Source of the DNA: Apoda limacodes
Taxonomy: Eukaryota; Arthropoda; Insecta; Lepidoptera; Limacodidae
Length of the DNA: 64,000 bases
Direction of reading: 5' to 3'
Assembly: GCA_946406115.1 (NCBI GenBank)
Contig: OX291557.1
Coordinates: 8,774,501-8,838,500 of the forward strand
This document shows positions 33,777 through 45,300 of the stretch, piece after piece (position 1 is the stretch's first letter; each line of letters begins with the position of its first letter). The notes beneath the pieces are model-generated. The model saw nothing but the letters and a program-made list of their open reading frames with translations. It ran no database searches and was not told the origin of the DNA. A program made the translations under genes and the position numbers.

Positions 33777-34806
33777 TTAAGAATAACGGAAACGATGAAG
33801 ACAAACGCAGGAAAACTAAAGAAAATTTGTACCTTACTGGATCTGCATCTAATCTTAGAGGAACATATAATTAAGTACCTTGTTTTGTTTATAAGACTAA
33901 CATACTAACACTGTCACTTGGAATTAAATTTTATTGGAAAGAACGTTACCGGTCGAAAGTTCGCGATTGACTGCCATGACTTCTCGTCCTGATTCCTAAC
34001 CAGAATTTCATCTCACGCTATCGTTGTGGGAAAATTCTAGTTAACTTGACCAGAATTTCGTCCTTGAAACACAGTAAAGTGTTTTCAGGGTGCTTTACTC
34101 CAAATATTCGTATGTATACGTCACAGAGCGAGTAAGTCCAAAAAGTCATTTATTTAAAACCTTTATGCGTTTTGTGAACAAATATTAGGGTTGGCAAAAT
34201 TATTTCGTGGGAACTTCTCAAATTTTCCAAAAAAAAATCGAACTTTTCTATTCAGAAAATTCATAAAACTTTGTTATTTTAACAATAACACTTAATGTGT
34301 TTTATCAAATTAAGTTTTCTTAATTTGAATACTTCTTATGTAATTTTGCATTGGTTATGTAATTTTTTCATTACTTTATACTTCAATTATAAGTAAGATT
34401 TACAATTGAACAGCTTTTATTCAAATATCTCTGCTATTAGTGTAGCTTTTCACAAATTTGCAAATGACTGACATTAAACTTATGAAAACTGATAATTTCA
34501 AAGTGTACACTCTTTACGCGTCTAATTTCTTTTAAGAAATATCAATCAGAATTTTAATTCAATTCAAAAAAATTTAATTCGATATCAAATGTTGATAATT
34601 TCTTACAAAATAAATCAATAAAACTTGCTTTGAATCCTGTGTCAACCCTAACAGATACGTTTACTTCGAGACTTGTCAAAAATGCATTAGTTTTTTGAGA
34701 GAACCGTTCGTCTTAATGTTATTACAAAGCTTTAACTTCAAATTTGAACCTAATACAAGTACAACTAGGTCCACTATAATAAAGTTATTTCATTCAGACA
34801 TTTCAG
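33777..34806. other. No gene seen before the candidate terminal exon
   Basis: Short AT-rich frames. A Helitron-like CTAG end is present near 34038 (GTTGTGGGAAAATTCTAG). Confidence 0.4.
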
Positions 34807-34925
34807 CTTGGCGCGAGGAATTCTTATCCACTCATACGAAACTCGACCAGTTTAACTTGAAACCGCTCAAGCCCTGCGTGACTGAGACTGAGCCTCTCGC
34901 CGCCGCAATAAGCTTAAAATTCTGA
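34807..34925 (+). CDS. Candidate 3'-terminal exon
   Basis: An acceptor-like CATTCAGACATTTCAG ends at 34806. The phase-1 frame then reads WREEFLSTHTKLDQFNLKPL and continues KPCVTETEPLAAAISLKF to TGA at 34923-34925. AATAAA lies at 34966-34971, about 40 nt after the stop. G+C is higher than in the surroundings and the stretch is not part of a repeat I recognise. Phase 1 would match the other phase-1 exons of the window. The frame is also open upstream to an ATG at 34695, so a stand-alone 76-residue ORF is an alternative. The polypyrimidine tract is weak. No domain is seen. Confidence 0.28.
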
Positions 34926-35364
34926 TGCGTCTTTATATATGTAGCTTTTAAGTTATATGTGTTTAAATAAAAGACAAGGATCAGAATAATATACCCCCAT
35001 TGACAGTGCTAGACAGGAGAGATATAATAATATATAAAATACGTACAATAAGTTACAGATTACAAAGCAAATAAAAGTGACGAAACGGCACGCGAGAGAA
35101 TGTGTGCTCTCTAAAGTTCATGGTCTTTCTCTGAGGAAACACTCATACATGGGGTCATACATAGTTTATTTTTTGCGCAAGAGAGATTATGTTGCACCTA
35201 TTTTTTTGTCTGCATAAAAACACTAATTTCGATTCTTCGACATTAATTTATTCGAATATCATTTGGAACGGTCAAAATTTGCATTATTAATTTAAATTAA
35301 AATTAATAGTTTTTATATATCACATATAAAATAAAGACAATATTTTGCTTTATATTACTAAGGT

Positions 35365-35492
35365 GGCAAACTAGCTTACGGCCCGCCTAATGTTAAGCAG
35401 TTGCCGTTATTGATTGTATACAAACGCTTGCAAATCCAGGCGCGTTGCCAACCCCTTAAAAATCTAATAACTTCTTCACGTCCTCAAAAAAA
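35365..35492 (-). mobile_element. Jockey-like LINE 3' tail (reverse)
   Basis: Reverse-complement tail: TTACGGCCCGCCTAATG, GCGCGTTGCCAACCCCTTA and AATCTAATAACTTCTTCACG. It matches the + strand tails in the same order. Confidence 0.65.
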
Positions 35493-37326
35493 GTAGTACT
35501 ACGTAGACCTTAGAAAAATACTTGGCAGGGAGCTTATTCCTGTTCGCGGGTGAAAGGTTCTCTAAAACCGCACTATGCGAGAGCATTTATGTAATAGGGT
35601 AATGTGAGGATGAATTCCCTGCTGTTGGCAAGCGGTACGATAGTAAAAAGTAAACGTTGGCATCATAATGAACAGTTTTTCCTCAAACTTAAGGGTTGCA
35701 TACGCTTTGTGAGTTTAGGATCAAATCAAGTTAATTTTATTTTTTCCGTTAAATGTATTTTTTTTATAACTGTTATAGCCTTCTTTTTTAGCATACCCGA
35801 AGGGTGCCCACGGTGCCTTAAGCCTTAGTAATCTGGCTCTATCTTTTAGATCGAATTAGGTAGAATGTTCACAAAATATGAGTTTTTATTACGACAGATT
35901 TCCTAAAAAAATTTTTTTATATTAAATAATTTAATTAAGTCACCAGTATCTATACAAGTACCACGTTTTTGTTGTTTTTGCTATGTCGTAGAAACCGTAA
36001 TACATACTTATAACTTAAAATTATACTAGTGTATTCTAATACATACTTTAAACTTAAAACGATAATAGTCTAAGCTCTATAGTAAAAGTAACAAATAATA
36101 AAAAACTTTCAAGTTCGATGGCTTGTGCATTCTGTGGTGATACGGAATCCTCGGTACGAGTCCGACACGCGCTTGGCGAGGATTTGTAAGTGAGCATAGT
36201 CTCAAAATTTAGATTAAAGTTCATTTTGTCGACATTTTATATTTTACCCAATTATTCACAATCTCTGAAAAGGAAATGAATTAAATGCATCTAAGTTTTG
36301 TTGTAAAAGCATTTGCAAGGCCAGCGAGTTGTTCTATGCGATACATAAATATAGTGCAACAAACTTTTCTGACCCGGTGGACAAAAATCAAACCCACACA
36401 GTCGCCATATTAAAATAGTGTGAACTTACAAGGACACTAGCGACTAAACATTATAGGTCAGATAGTCAGATAAGTTTGTTGCACTATACGAAAGTTTGTA
36501 CAAAAGTCGAGGATGTAGGATAACTATGTAAAACTTTCGAAATAAGTTAAGAGATATATTTTACACCTACGAATTTAGTTTATGTGTCCTTCATGACATC
36601 AGCCGTGAGAAGAGTTTCTGTTGCTGAATATTGGCTTTACATCCGGAGATTTTCAAAAGGGCCTATCTGATTAGTCCAATGTCAATGAAGAGGCATTCAA
36701 TTCTGCACCATATTTTCGCACGCGGCAATGGTAATGAACCTGAACCTGATTGATGTAAGACATTCAGGAGGCTGGTCTGAACCTCTTATATCCAGCGACT
36801 TTCCGACTCGAATTTCATTCAGTAAATATAATCTAATTGTAAGAAAAATAAGATCTAGGTACATTGCTAAGGAGCAAAGGTGCTGAACATTTTATATCAT
36901 GAAAATGTTATAGTCTTATTATAAACAGCGGCAATGTGGGTCATATATTACATCTCTCTCGGCTCTATCGGAACTAGATGATACACATGGGGATACCTAT
37001 ATTTTTTACCCAGTTCATTGACGATCTTGATGTCAAGCACAATCAACTCTATAACTTACTTCTTACGCACTAGAAATATTGTGATGCAGCATTTAGTTTT
37101 TGTCAAGTTAGGACATTAAGTCAAACCGAAATATTTTTCGAAAACCTATATATATTTAAAATAATTTAAATAATAATCTGTCAAAGCTACCTTGGTTTTC
37201 ATACCCTTTGAACCAAACGCACACGTAAACGTAAAAATCATATTATATTGGAATGTACCTATAACTCTATAATATATACTCTTAAAATGATATTCGTCGT
37301 GTAAGACTATTTCAAGTGCTATTCAT
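35493..37326. other. Repeat pieces and AT-rich DNA
   Basis: A GGTTCCGTACC-type fragment near 36095-36175 and the MITE at 36353 are the only items recognised. Confidence 0.4.
36353..36485. mobile_element. MITE with AGTGCAACAAAC inverted ends
   Basis: AGTGCAACAAACTTTTCTGA at the left mirrors TCAGATAAGTTTGTTGCACT at the right. The interior CGCCATATTAAAATAGTG is shared with copies at 50569 and 5965. TA borders both ends. Confidence 0.75.
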
Positions 37327-37592
37327 CAGTAGCGGCGTAAGGGTAGGGTGCGGTTGGGCGACCGCCCAGGGCGCCAGAAAAGAAGGGGCGCCGGAGCCGT
37401 TTTATTTCTGCCCGCTTATCAATTTTCGTATTGTAACCTTTTGCAGTCTCGGTCACCGTAAAGAGTCTTTATTCATTCTATTCCACTCCAATTGTGTTGT
37501 ACACGATTTAAAAATTAAGCACACACTAATGAATAAGTACTCATTTGTAGCATTTTTTAACCAGAAAGAAGACTATTGAAATTTAAAAAAAA

Positions 37593-39205
37593 TTGACGTC
37601 CAAAAATAATCCTAGATATCTGTTTCTAAAGGCATTTGGCTGTTATAACTTAAATCTTGTACTACGTAATTTTAGTAATGCTTTTAAATTAAAAATTGTT
37701 TACTCTCTTAACATATCTCCAACGGTGATTAATTGGTTTCGTAGCTACTTGTGTGCGCGTCGACAGCGCATAAAATTGGATGACTCATTTTCATCATGGT
37801 GTGACACTAATGTTGGCGTGCCACAAGGTGGCGTGTTGTCCCTACTCCTTCTCTCTATTTTTATAAATTCAATAATCCTTTAACTTTCTTCTCCTTACCA
37901 CCTTTATCCTGACGATCTCGAAATTTATAGACAGGCTGCAATGAAAGAACTCTCAGTTGCTATTGATGCTTGTCTATATATCGCAATGGAGGGAAAACTA
38001 TGGTCTAAAAGTTTATCCTTTGAAATCACTTGACTGTCATTGGTAGTTTTTAAAGTTGGACTACGAAACTCTTCTCCATAGTGCTAAATAGTGTGCAAAG
38101 TTAAAAATTTAAGTATCATACTTGACCGCGCGCTACCTTGGGTACCCCAAAATAATACAATAAGCAAGAAGATGTTCGCTGCTTCTGGTTTCTAAGGGCG
38201 TTTGCAGAATTTTTAACCCGTACCCACAAAAATTGCACTAGCACAATCTCTACTCTACCCGATTCCGGACTATGTTGACATCTGTTACCTTGATGTTACA
38301 CAAGATCAACTAAACAAACTTGAGCGCCTTCAAAAGGACTTCTCTACAGTATGTGGTTCTTCAAGAAAGAAGTTATTAGATTTTTGAAGGGACGGCAACG
38401 CGCGAGTGATACCCTTGGTGTTGAAAGCGTTCATAGGCTTCCATGACTGCTAACCACCAGGTGGACCGTGAGCCTGTTTGCCATCTTAATGGTATAAAAA
38501 ACCTTTGCATAAGATTTATATTTGGATTGCGCAATTATGATCGCGTCTCAGAATTCCGAGCTCAGCACAAGTTCCTACCTATTCGTTCTCACTAGGATTT
38601 TCATGTTCTTTCGCTTCTCTACAATGCTCTGTTTAATCCATCGACACCTTCTTACTTAAAAGAATGCTTTGAATTTCATGGCTCTGGTGTTTCTAGTATT
38701 AGAAACTCCACTAATTTGCTATTAAGGACTCCTACTGATAGTCCAAATTTTCATCACTCTTCTTTTACAGTTCAAGCTATTCATCTATGTAATACCTTAT
38801 CTGTAAAAATAAAACGTCCTCAATCCTTGAATATTTTTAAAAATGAAGTGAAATCACATTTATTATTACTCACATGAATCAATTGATTTTTCTCCTTTAT
38901 ATTTACCGTGAAAGCATTAAATATTGTGTGTATTTATTTTATATAAAATTTCATTATTTATAGTTTTATTTAATAATATGTAATTTAAATTATGTTATGT
39001 ATTTATTTTTAATCATTTTGTTAACTTTCTTCGTAAATATTAATTGGTGCTGCACCTCCTACAAATAATTAAACTTGTAGAAATTTTTCTCTACCTGAAG
39101 GTTGTCTGGACAAGATCGCTTAATAGCGATAAGACCGCCTTTTGTACTATACCGTTTATATTTTAGTGTTATTGTTTTCTCTATATTTATTGTGCAATTA
39201 AGTGT
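37593..39205 (+). pseudogene. CR1/Zenon-like LINE copy, interrupted
   Basis: Reverse transcriptase blocks are visible. NISPTVINWFRSYLCARRQR leads to NVGVPQGGVLSLLLLSIFIN at 37600-37880. A shifted frame gives YHLYPDDLEIYRQ, where YADD has become YPDD and so lost a catalytic-motif residue. After a 160-bp insertion (38345-38505) the frame resumes with CIRFIFGLRNYDRVSEFRAQ. The tail near 39110-39145 contains AGATCGCTTAATAGCGATAAGACCGCC split over a small hairpin, a 3'-end signature also present at 25640 and 41535. Frameshifts and stops show it is inactive. Confidence 0.82.
38345..38505 (+). mobile_element. Jockey-like LINE 3' tail nested in the CR1 copy
   Basis: It begins CAGTATGTGGTTCTTCAAG and contains GGCAACGCGCGAGTGATACC and GCTAACCACCAGGTGGACCG before ending GGTATAAAAAA. 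The same tail recurs at 9105, 25856, 30040, 50300 and 52190, and in reverse at 32053 and 35365. The interrupted CR1 frame continues on its right side, so this is the younger insertion. Confidence 0.8.
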
Positions 39206-41037
39206 ATTTCAGTTATTCATTTAATTTTTTGGAGTACCTTAGAGGTTGTTTACCAAGTTAAAATTGTTTTTAGTTTCTGTTCATCAATGGAAAATTCTAA
39301 CTGATCACTTAAGATTGGGCGGCGTACCTTCACATTAGGCGAGGTAGACTTGTGCTTTTTATACCAGTTATATACTATAAAAAAACTCGGTAAAACGCGC
39401 TGAAAGTAAGAGTAAGTAGTATTATAAGGACTGTAAAGCTGGAAATTTTCACACAAAATGCAATAATGTTTTCCGTCCTGTAAACCTAGTTTTTATATCT
39501 TTGACTTTTTAAAAATCATAAGATCAGACTAGGTTTAAGGGGAATTTTTCGCAATTTGTTAAGAAATTAGCAGTTTCCTTAAGGCTTTTGGTATATTTTT
39601 TTGCAACATTATTTTTTGCAGGATCTCAGAAAAACTGAATTTGTAAAAGTACCATTTTAACAGGCGAGGAGTCGGCTGAAGAACTTGAAATTGGACCTAT
39701 ATTTAAACGGCGACGAACAAGCTGTGAATCAGAATGTGATGTGGCTATTACTTACGAAAAGAAATTCGGATTTTTCATAATTCTATTGGGCAACACCTTT
39801 TTTCTCACAATTCAAATCGAACAATGAAATGAGTAATCCGAAACTTTTAAGGAACCCTTAAAATACACCCGAATAAAAAACGCAACCCTTAAAGGAAGAA
39901 GGAAACCCATCTGTAAGATGGAATTTAAGATGGAATTTGGTACACATATGAATAATGGGACTCAAATACGAACGTGTTATGGAAATAAATGAATTTTAAA
40001 TATTTTCCTCTTTGAAGGCCAAAAAAAGGTAATGGACAAACTTGGCTACTCTGTAAGTCGAAAATGAAATTGTGGAAACCAAAGACTTTTAACAAGAGAG
40101 TTTTCCGATAGAAAGGCCAGAAAAGTTCCATTAGTATTTTTGTATAATTGGTTGTTTATTGATTCTTCCATTTTTTTAATCTTTCTTTAACATATGGGTT
40201 CGGACAGCAGCATAGGGGGCTGGACAGAAATCACGCCCAGGGCGCTGGTAGTCCTTAAACCGGCACCGCTATTGTTACATTACCAAGTTAATTGTACAAA
40301 AATATTTGTCATAGTACAAAAACAACCACGCCCTTAAAGGCTAATGGTGTTAATAGTTGATGATTAATGCTCTATCCGGTGCAATAAATGCGGCTCTGAA
40401 GTCGGGTCTTTGGTCGGAAGACCTTGCCCTTTGTTGGTCGCCGCCTCTACTTTAGTGGGCTATGAACGAGGCACTGACCTCCTTTTGCTGCGACTAGACA
40501 ATTCATTGACTCTGCTCACTGTATATTTTGTAAAGACAAATTATTTATTTCGCAATTTATTCCACAGGTCTTGTCCATATTCTCAAATCATACATAATTC
40601 GCATTTCTAAAGCATATTTATTAAATTTTCAAAGCTTACTTAAATAAATACTAAACTTTTACCCTATAATTATGGGTTATCCAATTTTCCGTCATTTAAC
40701 TGGGTAAAAAAACGGTGGTGGTGGCCCAGGGGCTTAGATTTCGCCTTGTGTTCTGAGGTTGAAACTTGGCATGTACCAATGAGTCTTTTTCTTAATTTCT
40801 CAAGTTAATACATTAATATTTACACCTTAGGCTTTAAATAAAGGAAAACGTCTTATTAAGTCCGCAATCCGCAGAGAGCCCACGTGTGGTCAATGTCCTA
40901 AATTATGCCGGAATCGTGTGATGCTGATGAGGAGGAGAACTGGCTAAAAATGACAAAATTATATTAGTAACGCAATAACAAACACATAAAATAATTATAC
41001 AAGCATTAAATTGAAATATGTTATCCTATGTAGTTAA

Positions 41038-41163
41038 AATTAAATGATTAACAGACATATAGACGTCAGAATTTATATTAATATACATTTATGTTCAAGA
41101 AATTAAATGATTAATAGACATATAGACGTAAGAATTTATATTCATATACATGTATGTTCAAGA
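41038..41163. repeat. Tandem duplication, 2 x 63 bp
   Basis: AATTAAATGATTAA.AGACAT to ATGTTCAAGA is repeated at 41101 with four or five differences. Confidence 0.88.
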
Positions 41164-41534
41164 ATGATAGATATTGAAGCTTCTGGCCTTGCTGATCGAG
41201 GGCTGTAAAAAAAAATTAAAAACCATTTCCTGTTACAAGAAATAAGAGCAGAGTTTTACCATAACTTGTTAATACATTATGGTTTTATTTTAACTTGTTT
41301 ATAGCTTATTTATTTCTTTTTTATATTTATGGTTTTTTGCTTCGCGTGTGAACTGACCTTTTTATTTCATATTAAAAGCAGATCTATTTTATATATGTAT
41401 ATTAAATATATATTAAATATTCATAAGCAGAAATTATGTATATCTTTCTAATTGGTAGTAAATGTTATTTCAGAAATATATATAAATAGGTATATACTAA
41501 ATAGTAATGCATCACTTACCTCTACTGTATATTT

Positions 41535-41650
41535 TTCATTTTCTATCTAACCAAAGGTTGATTGGTAGAGATCGCTTGTAAGCTATAAAATCGCCTGATT
41601 GTATTCTATTAGTTTAAATATGAATTTCAATTTGTTTATGCTTCATATTT
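41535..41650 (+). mobile_element. CR1/Zenon-like LINE 3' tail (solo)
   Basis: AGGTTGATTGGTAGAGATCG and CTTGTAAGCTATAAAATCGC are a diverged form of the CR1 tail seen at 39105-39145. Its distal end runs into the inverted repeat 41634-41886. Confidence 0.6.
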
Positions 41651-41886
41651 GGTGCATAGATAAACTCTACAAACCCTTACTTTACAAACTCTACACCTTA
41701 TGCCGTTTAGCCGTTTCGCTACCGCCACATGGGCGTAAGCTAAAACAAATTATTCACTGTTAATTTCTTTTCTGTTATACAATAGCTCTTGTAGTAACGA
41801 GACGACCAAGTCACATACACTAGGGTGTAGAGTTTGTAAAGGAAGGGTTTGTAGAGTTTATCTATGCACCAAATATGAAGCATAAA
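41634..41886. repeat. Inverted repeat, 66-bp arms
   Basis: The arm 41634-41699 (GTTTATGCTTCATATTTGG to ACTCTACACC) is mirrored at 41822-41886 with one or two differences. The spacer of about 120 bp includes TTTCGCTACCGCCACATGGG. The left arm overlaps the end of a CR1-like LINE tail. Confidence 0.85.
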
Positions 41887-42759
41887 CTCCACTAAACACA
41901 CACACACACACACAAGAGAAACAGTTATTTACAGGACGTTGAAAGGACTGCTTAGAACTTACTCGCTTTTTCCCGTGACGTCATTTAGAACTTCCATATT
42001 ACGGGATAAATAAATAAATATAAATAAGATTTCATATAAGGTGAAAAATGACAATCTTTATTTTCGATATAAACGTCAAATACACAGTTAATTTCAAAAA
42101 TAACGAATTTTCATTCAAACCTCATTTCACTATCATATGAGATGGATTTTGCTACATCCTTTCTTAGCAAAGCTTAACGTCTATCAAGTAATCCACACAT
42201 TCCAAATTTCGTATGTCTCGACCCAGCCTATGCGTATGACAGTCAATCAATCAGTTTCTTATCTTTTTGAAAAAAAAAGATATTAGGTAGCACAAATGAG
42301 AGGAATAAATGTTGAACATCACGGTTTCGTTCCCAGAAAAACCAGTGACAATCATACACCCACATCATAATTTAGGGGACAACATCTTTTCTTCAACCAC
42401 TTTAGACCTGCACGCACTGTACCTGGACTAAGATAGCTTTGTATGTCCGTTACGTTGTAAACCAAAACTGTGAAGTAATAAGTGGTAGAATTAAAGACTA
42501 AGAATATGGTAGGTATATTTGCTGGTTCTCTCTCGATGAACTTTAAGAAGTGAACAAATCTTAAGAGATCATCTTGTCATTTACGTAATCGCAAACCAAT
42601 CGGTTAGGTTAGCAATTGAAAGTAATTTTCAACGACCTACGCTACGAGATGACTCTCAAATGGAAGACACATCATTGAAAACCACAACCTCGATCACTTT
42701 AGACGAATCCTAACTTGAGAGTTATTTCGTTAATATTATTGACATTGTAATTGCGTTAA

Positions 42760-43119
42760 GGTGAATCCGAATCAAATTTTCCCAGACAAACTTCTATGCA
42801 TCTTATCTAAACATTTCCTTACACAAAATGCTTTATTATTTATCGCTATTTACTATATACGCAATATAATCACCAAAAAAAATTATTGAATAATCAGAGT
42901 TCCTACTAAATTCATAAATTAAATTTCGTTGAAGTAATCTCTCTGGTCATTTAGTGATTTACTGGCATTTTATGGATGAATATTCTTCTCACGACTATAG
43001 TTTATTGACAAACAATTTCTATACATTATAATTATGCTCTTCATAGCAGCGACATGTTTAATAGTTAAAGATTTTTAGTGTAACGCGTGTTGTATGAAAA
43101 AAATAAATTCGGATTCACC
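42760..43119. mobile_element. TTAA-flanked MITE, ends GGTGAATCCGAAT
   Basis: TTAA at 42756-42759 and 43120-43123 surround GGTGAATCCGAAT and ATTCGGATTCACC. The 360-bp interior is AT rich without coding potential. It is a different family from the GAGGAT-ended TTAA elements. Confidence 0.7.
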
Positions 43120-43239
43120 TTAATACTGTCAACATCGTTAGGAGCAAAACCACTTTAACTCGATGGTAAATTCTCATGTCCCTGTAACGATATAGAGTGC
43201 CTTAAGTCAGGCATAAATCGATGCTTGCTCGAAACATAT

Positions 43240-43760
43240 TACAATCGTAAAACCTTCACAAATAGAGATGTACGTTTTTCGTGCATTTTTCTCGATAACG
43301 TGGGATTTCGCGATTGTTATTGAACTTTTCTTGAAACTTATTTTCAATCGTTGGAAATACATAATTGGTACTTCGTGTATATCTCTGTCGTCTTTGAACT
43401 TGTAATTGAAACCAATTGTCAATCGTAAGAAATACGCATAGTTATGGATATTTTTTGTGTTTCCCGATAGTCGAAGGATTTAAAGATTGTAATTGATTAA
43501 TCTTGAAACCAATTTTCAGTCATAAGATACACACAAATTTGATATTTGTATACTGTATGGATTTTACCGTCTTCGTAAGAGTTTGCGATTGTAACTAAAT
43601 TATTTTTAAACCAATTTTTTAATAATAACATAATAGGCATATTTGTATACTGTATGTATTTTTGATCGTCGAATAACTTTACAATTGCAATAGAATTACT
43701 TATTCTTAAACCAATTTGCAATCGTAAGAGGTACGTAAATTGGGAACCAGCGGGGTAACA
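43240..43760. repeat. Degenerate tandem array, about 100-bp period
   Basis: The anchor AAACCAATTTTCAATCGTAAG or close variants recurs near 43332, 43408, 43505, 43610 and 43708, each preceded by a GCGATTGTAATTGAA-like stretch. Minus-strand open frames here contain the repeat in protein form and are by-products of the array. Confidence 0.7.
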
Positions 43761-44459
43761 CTCGACGTTCAATTTCAATTACGCTGTGATTTTGGCATCA
43801 AATAAGTAACCTATCAAAAATGAAATAGCATTGTTTAAACAACTATTTATTTAGCAGTGTTTGCTTTTATACGAGATAATTTCAAACTGCCAAGTTCAAT
43901 TCCAATTTCAATAGTATTGGGAGTGCCGTCAAGAGTTAGCCCCTAGGGTCGAAGTTTTTACAAACTTAAAAATTGTGACTAGAATGGACCCTAGCATTAA
44001 CCTTGGACAGTTCGACATGCCAGACTGCCGCACTAACATACCGCCAATTTTACTTTAGTTGATTCAGCTTATTGTCGGCCATATTTTTATGATCCCAAAA
44101 TCGCCTCATGACGTCTTTACTTAACTAAGAGAAAGTCCTTTGTCTTACGTAACTATTATTCAAGGCACAATTAATTCGGATAGAGCTTTTGTTAATTACA
44201 TAAAAAATAATCGTAAGTTCATTAATGAAGTTGCAATAGAACAATCGTTCTAAACAATTTAATAAGCTGTCTCTTGAACATTTAAAATCAAATAAATGAA
44301 ATTTAAAGCGTGAATAAGATAAAATAACTTTTCCCGACTTTTTGGCTGGGTCGCACCAGGCTTGGTCAAGGTTTGTCTACTAAGTTTTTGTTCGATTTTA
44401 AATAATAATCGAATTAGCATCGAATCGAAAATGTAAAACTTCTTTTGTCTCTGCTTCTT

Positions 44460-44640
44460 CTTCTTTATCTAGCACTCGTATATCGTGACTTTGTGTGTAG
44501 TGAATGGCCAGCTACTGCAGCCAGCTGAGTTCCCTCCAAAAGCTCAACAAGTGAACAACATCGCTGCAGGCCTCCTGGAGCATCTCTCTCTGCGGTGTTC
44601 CACCTCTTTACAATGCAGCATTATGTGAGATGGCGTTTCT
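44460..44640. repeat. LINE-like 3' remnant
   Basis: GGCCAGCTACTGCAGCCAGC, CAGGCCTCCTGGAGCATC and CTCTGCGGTGTTCCACC form a GC-richer block with no open frame. It resembles retroelement tails of Lepidoptera; family not determined. Confidence 0.35.
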
Positions 44641-45116
44641 TAATTGTCTTGTGAACGTTTGTACTTGAGCTATCCTAATCACCATTATCAAAAACTAATA
44701 ATATATAGCCTTTACTCCCACAACTGCGATTTATCTATCGCTCTACAAATGTGTCCTCAAACAATATGTTAAATAGATTAAAATGCAGATGTAATAGAAC
44801 TAGTTTGCAGAACAAAAATGCACTAATTAGTAGTGAAAATTAAAATTCAAGATCACATTCTGATTTTCGTCAGATCTCTAGTTTTAGGGTTTCCATTTAC
44901 ATCAAACTAAATAATTCTTAGCATTAGCCATAAGAATTAAACAGTTATTCAAATGCCTTTGCCACAAAACATGTCACATACCTATTAATTGAAACGTAAA
45001 AAATTTGATTAATAATAATTTTGTATGTACATAAAGGTCTAAACAATTCAAAGGTATTCACATGCCGTTCATGCTAAGCACTTGTTAGTCAATATAATTA
45101 TGAATGGTATTTTATG

Positions 45117-45300
45117 AAGATTTGCGCCATCTTCGACCGCCACAAGAGCCCATGTTCACTGACCGCAAGAATGCTGCTTTCGTTGCGAAGGTTACATAAA
45201 GCTTCGCGTGTTGATCATTTGTCCAACTCTAGTACAACCGGCACGACCGCCGCGGGCACGCGCTTTAACAGCGCGTACGCAGACCGTTCTAAATTCAAAA
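45117..45300. other. CpG-rich islet of unknown role
   Basis: CATCTTCGACCGCCACAAG, CACGACCGCCGCGGGCACG and CGCGTACGCAGACCG give about 180 bp much richer in G+C and CpG than its flanks. The + strand frame (83 codons) is Ser/Thr/Arg-rich with an AT-rich end; the minus strand has an ATG at about 45135 with no long frame. It could be an old exon, a promoter or a repeat remnant. Confidence 0.35.

Larger units (their letters stand above)
37327..40274. mobile_element. hAT-like DNA transposon body with nested LINEs (degraded)
   Basis: The left end starts CAGTAGCGGCGTAAGGG and the reverse complement of the right end starts CAATAGCGGTGCCGG. Both ends then carry a GC-rich block with a CGCCCAGGGCGC core about 30 nt in. 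Such GC-rich ends starting CAGtaGCG are typical of hAT elements. I could not find matching 8-bp duplications at the flanks. The interior holds a CR1-like LINE at 37593-39205 and, at 39663-39780, a stretch open in two frames after an acceptor-like TTTTAACAG that could be a transposase relic. Boundaries are tentative. Confidence 0.5.

Noticed and set aside
43497..43778. 93-codon minus-strand frame with internal peptide repeats
   Set aside because: The peptide repeat only mirrors the underlying degenerate DNA tandem array.
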